A DNA stretch of 64,000 nucleotides from NCBI GenBank assembly GCA_028023455.1, contig JAQFVV010012396.1:7542085-7606084 (forward strand), written 5' to 3'. The first letter of the stretch is position 1. Each line of letters starts with the position of its first letter. The DNA is from Epiperipatus broadwayi. Taxonomy: Eukaryota > Onychophora > Udeonychophora > Euonychophora > Peripatidae. The notes beneath the pieces were generated by a model that made no database searches, was not told where the DNA came from, and saw only the letters and a program-made list of their open reading frames with translations. The position numbers were made by a program, and so were the translations under genes. Below are positions 62,647 to 64,000 of this stretch, one piece after another.

Positions 62647-63110
62647 TCAAAATGGAGACTTACTTAACACGTGATTGATATGAAAATAGTCAGTAACCAG
62701 CAGCTCATAACTCAGAAGTTTTGTAGCCTTTCTATCAGTTCGAATAAATTGTTGATTCTTCTTCCACATTTTGTTTGATGACTTCCATTAAAATTGCTGC
62801 TGTTCTAGCATGAATTCTTATGATAAAACACTCATTGGTCTTCCTGTGCAAGCCATCAAACATCCACTGCTCTGGAAGAATTCATTCAGCTTGTTTTTTT
62901 TTTTTTGTGTGCAATAGGCTCTCATTAATTTCAACGATTTTATTAAGGCTTTCAATTTTACATTTTTCTCTGCTAAATCAAGCTCTGTTTTGCCCCATTC
63001 TATGGATATTAATTTGTGAGCCCAGCTGTGAATAAATTGGATTGCGATCAAAAATGGAATTCTGGAACTCTCCAAACATGTTCTCTTATAAAGGTCTATT
63101 TTATTATTAT
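62647..63110 (-). pseudogene. Merlin-type (ISXO2-like DDE) transposase relic
   Basis: On the minus strand the upstream piece (from 63075) reads SRIPFLIAIQFIHSWAHKL and SIEWGKTELDLAEKNV. After a frame change comes IVEINESLLHTKKKN. From 62869 QWMFDGLHRKTNECF and IHARTAAILMEVIK lead to ESTIYSN, then a stop at 62735. After another shift comes SYELLVTDYFHINHVL. This order (WAH...ELG, VEIDESLF.KRK, QWVFGGIxRxTxECF, RTAATLLxxI, TIxSDxW, GYxHxxVNHS) is that of Merlin/IS1016-type transposases with the ISXO2-like domain. Two expected Asp residues (EIDES, SD) are Asn here, and at least two frameshifts are present, so it is dead. Terminal inverted repeats were not found. Confidence 0.68.
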
Positions 63111-64000
63111 ATCCTCAAATGTTACAATGCCATTGCTTGTCTGAAGTGTAGATGTACCTGACCACATTGATCTCAGAAATGGGTAAACTCCAAATGTTCA
63201 TCATTTTATACCGTTAAAAAATTGTAGTATTAATTAGAAAATGGAAAAATAAATCAGTACTAAAGTAAAAAACACTTTGAGAATAACTTGTCCAAATGAA
63301 ATCTGGATAAAATATGAAAGTGTAAATTTATCACATTACTGGATGAGATCGCAGGATTTATTTGACAAGATCGAATGTAAAAAGGCATAGCATGTCTTCT
63401 ACCTTGCAGGTCTAATATGTAAATACACCACTTTCATAGAAAGATGCCTACAAGACTCTTAAAGAGAGCTATATCCAGCATTCCCTTACAAGTTATCCCA
63501 TATACTAGCTTTTAATTCTAACTTTCAAGATGGATAGTATATATTACAATAAATATACATATAATTAAGATTTTTTATTCTGATTAACTATGGAGTTAGG
63601 TGAGCAAAGACATTGAACACCAGTTATTTACTAAACAAAAAAATATTTTATTAATCTGATATCATCATTCATCATGTACTTCATAAAGAAGCAAAAAGAA
63701 AATTCTCTCTCTAGATCTAATTTGACATGTATACATACATACATACTGATTCATATGGCTTTATTTATACAAGATATGAATTATTTAACATTTCTCAAAA
63801 TATAAAAAACAGAGTGAAAACACAAAACAAACAATAATAATAGATCTAAATGTTCATTCTCCCCCAAATGGGGGTGTATACATTTGTTTTTTGTTTTCTT
63901 ACGATGTTTAAAAAAAAATCATCTGCAATTCACATCCATATCAGTCAGTACATAATGCTGGATTTTATGATGACACTTTCCCTTTTATCTTCTTAACCAA
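63111..64000. other. AT-rich intergenic sequence
   Basis: No gene supported. Short (CATA)n run near 63733-63747. Confidence 0.3.

Noticed and set aside
62820-63035. 71-codon + strand ORF
   Set aside because: Antisense shadow of the Merlin-like transposase relic.

Overview
The window looks like gene-poor, strongly AT-rich chromosomal DNA from a multicellular animal. There are no operons, ribosome binding sites or long clean ORFs. The recognisable coding traces are all relics of eukaryotic mobile elements: a Ty3/Gypsy LTR retrotransposon, several non-LTR (LINE) lineages, a Penelope-like reverse transcriptase, a Merlin-type DNA transposase and tRNA-derived SINEs. This mixture, with long trinucleotide microsatellites, would suit a lophotrochozoan such as a mollusc, possibly a cephalopod. 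That is inference from composition only. I found no convincing host exon.

Layout. 178-10101: one complete but dead Ty3/Gypsy element on the + strand with long LTRs, a leader containing tandem repeats and a nested 2.1-kb probable solo LTR, and a broken gag-protease-RT-RNase H-integrase region. 11.0-12.8, 35.1-37.6 and 40.9-43.4 kb: three co-oriented relics of one L1/Tx1-like LINE lineage (+). 13.8-14.5 kb: Penelope-like RT relic (-), beside an exact 200-bp tandem duplication. 18.6-19.8 kb: short tandem arrays running into a trinucleotide microsatellite. 21.05-24.66 kb: a nearly complete APE-type LINE (-) with an SGNH-like tail, endonuclease, RT and a C-terminal zinc-knuckle. 28.17-28.40 kb: about 78 perfect TTA units. 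44.6-46.4 kb: a CR1/Jockey-like LINE whose two halves lie in opposite orientation. 46.4-49.25, 50.4-52.8 and 55.6-58.6 kb: three co-oriented relics of an RTE/BovB-like LINE (-). 62.65-63.1 kb: a Merlin (ISXO2-like) transposase relic (-). Between these lie a foldback/MITE-like family (four copies), at least four kinds of tRNA-like SINE relic, AT palindromes and unannotated AT-rich sequence.

Nothing here looks able to act on its own. Every coding relic carries stops, frameshifts or lost catalytic residues. The interest lies in element structure: nested insertion, possible twin-priming inversion, CGA-to-TGA decay, a perfect 57-bp inverted repeat inside a diverged repeat family, and the Merlin and Penelope relics. 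All similarity calls come from reading motifs by eye, and element boundaries are approximate unless target duplications or LTR ends are described.
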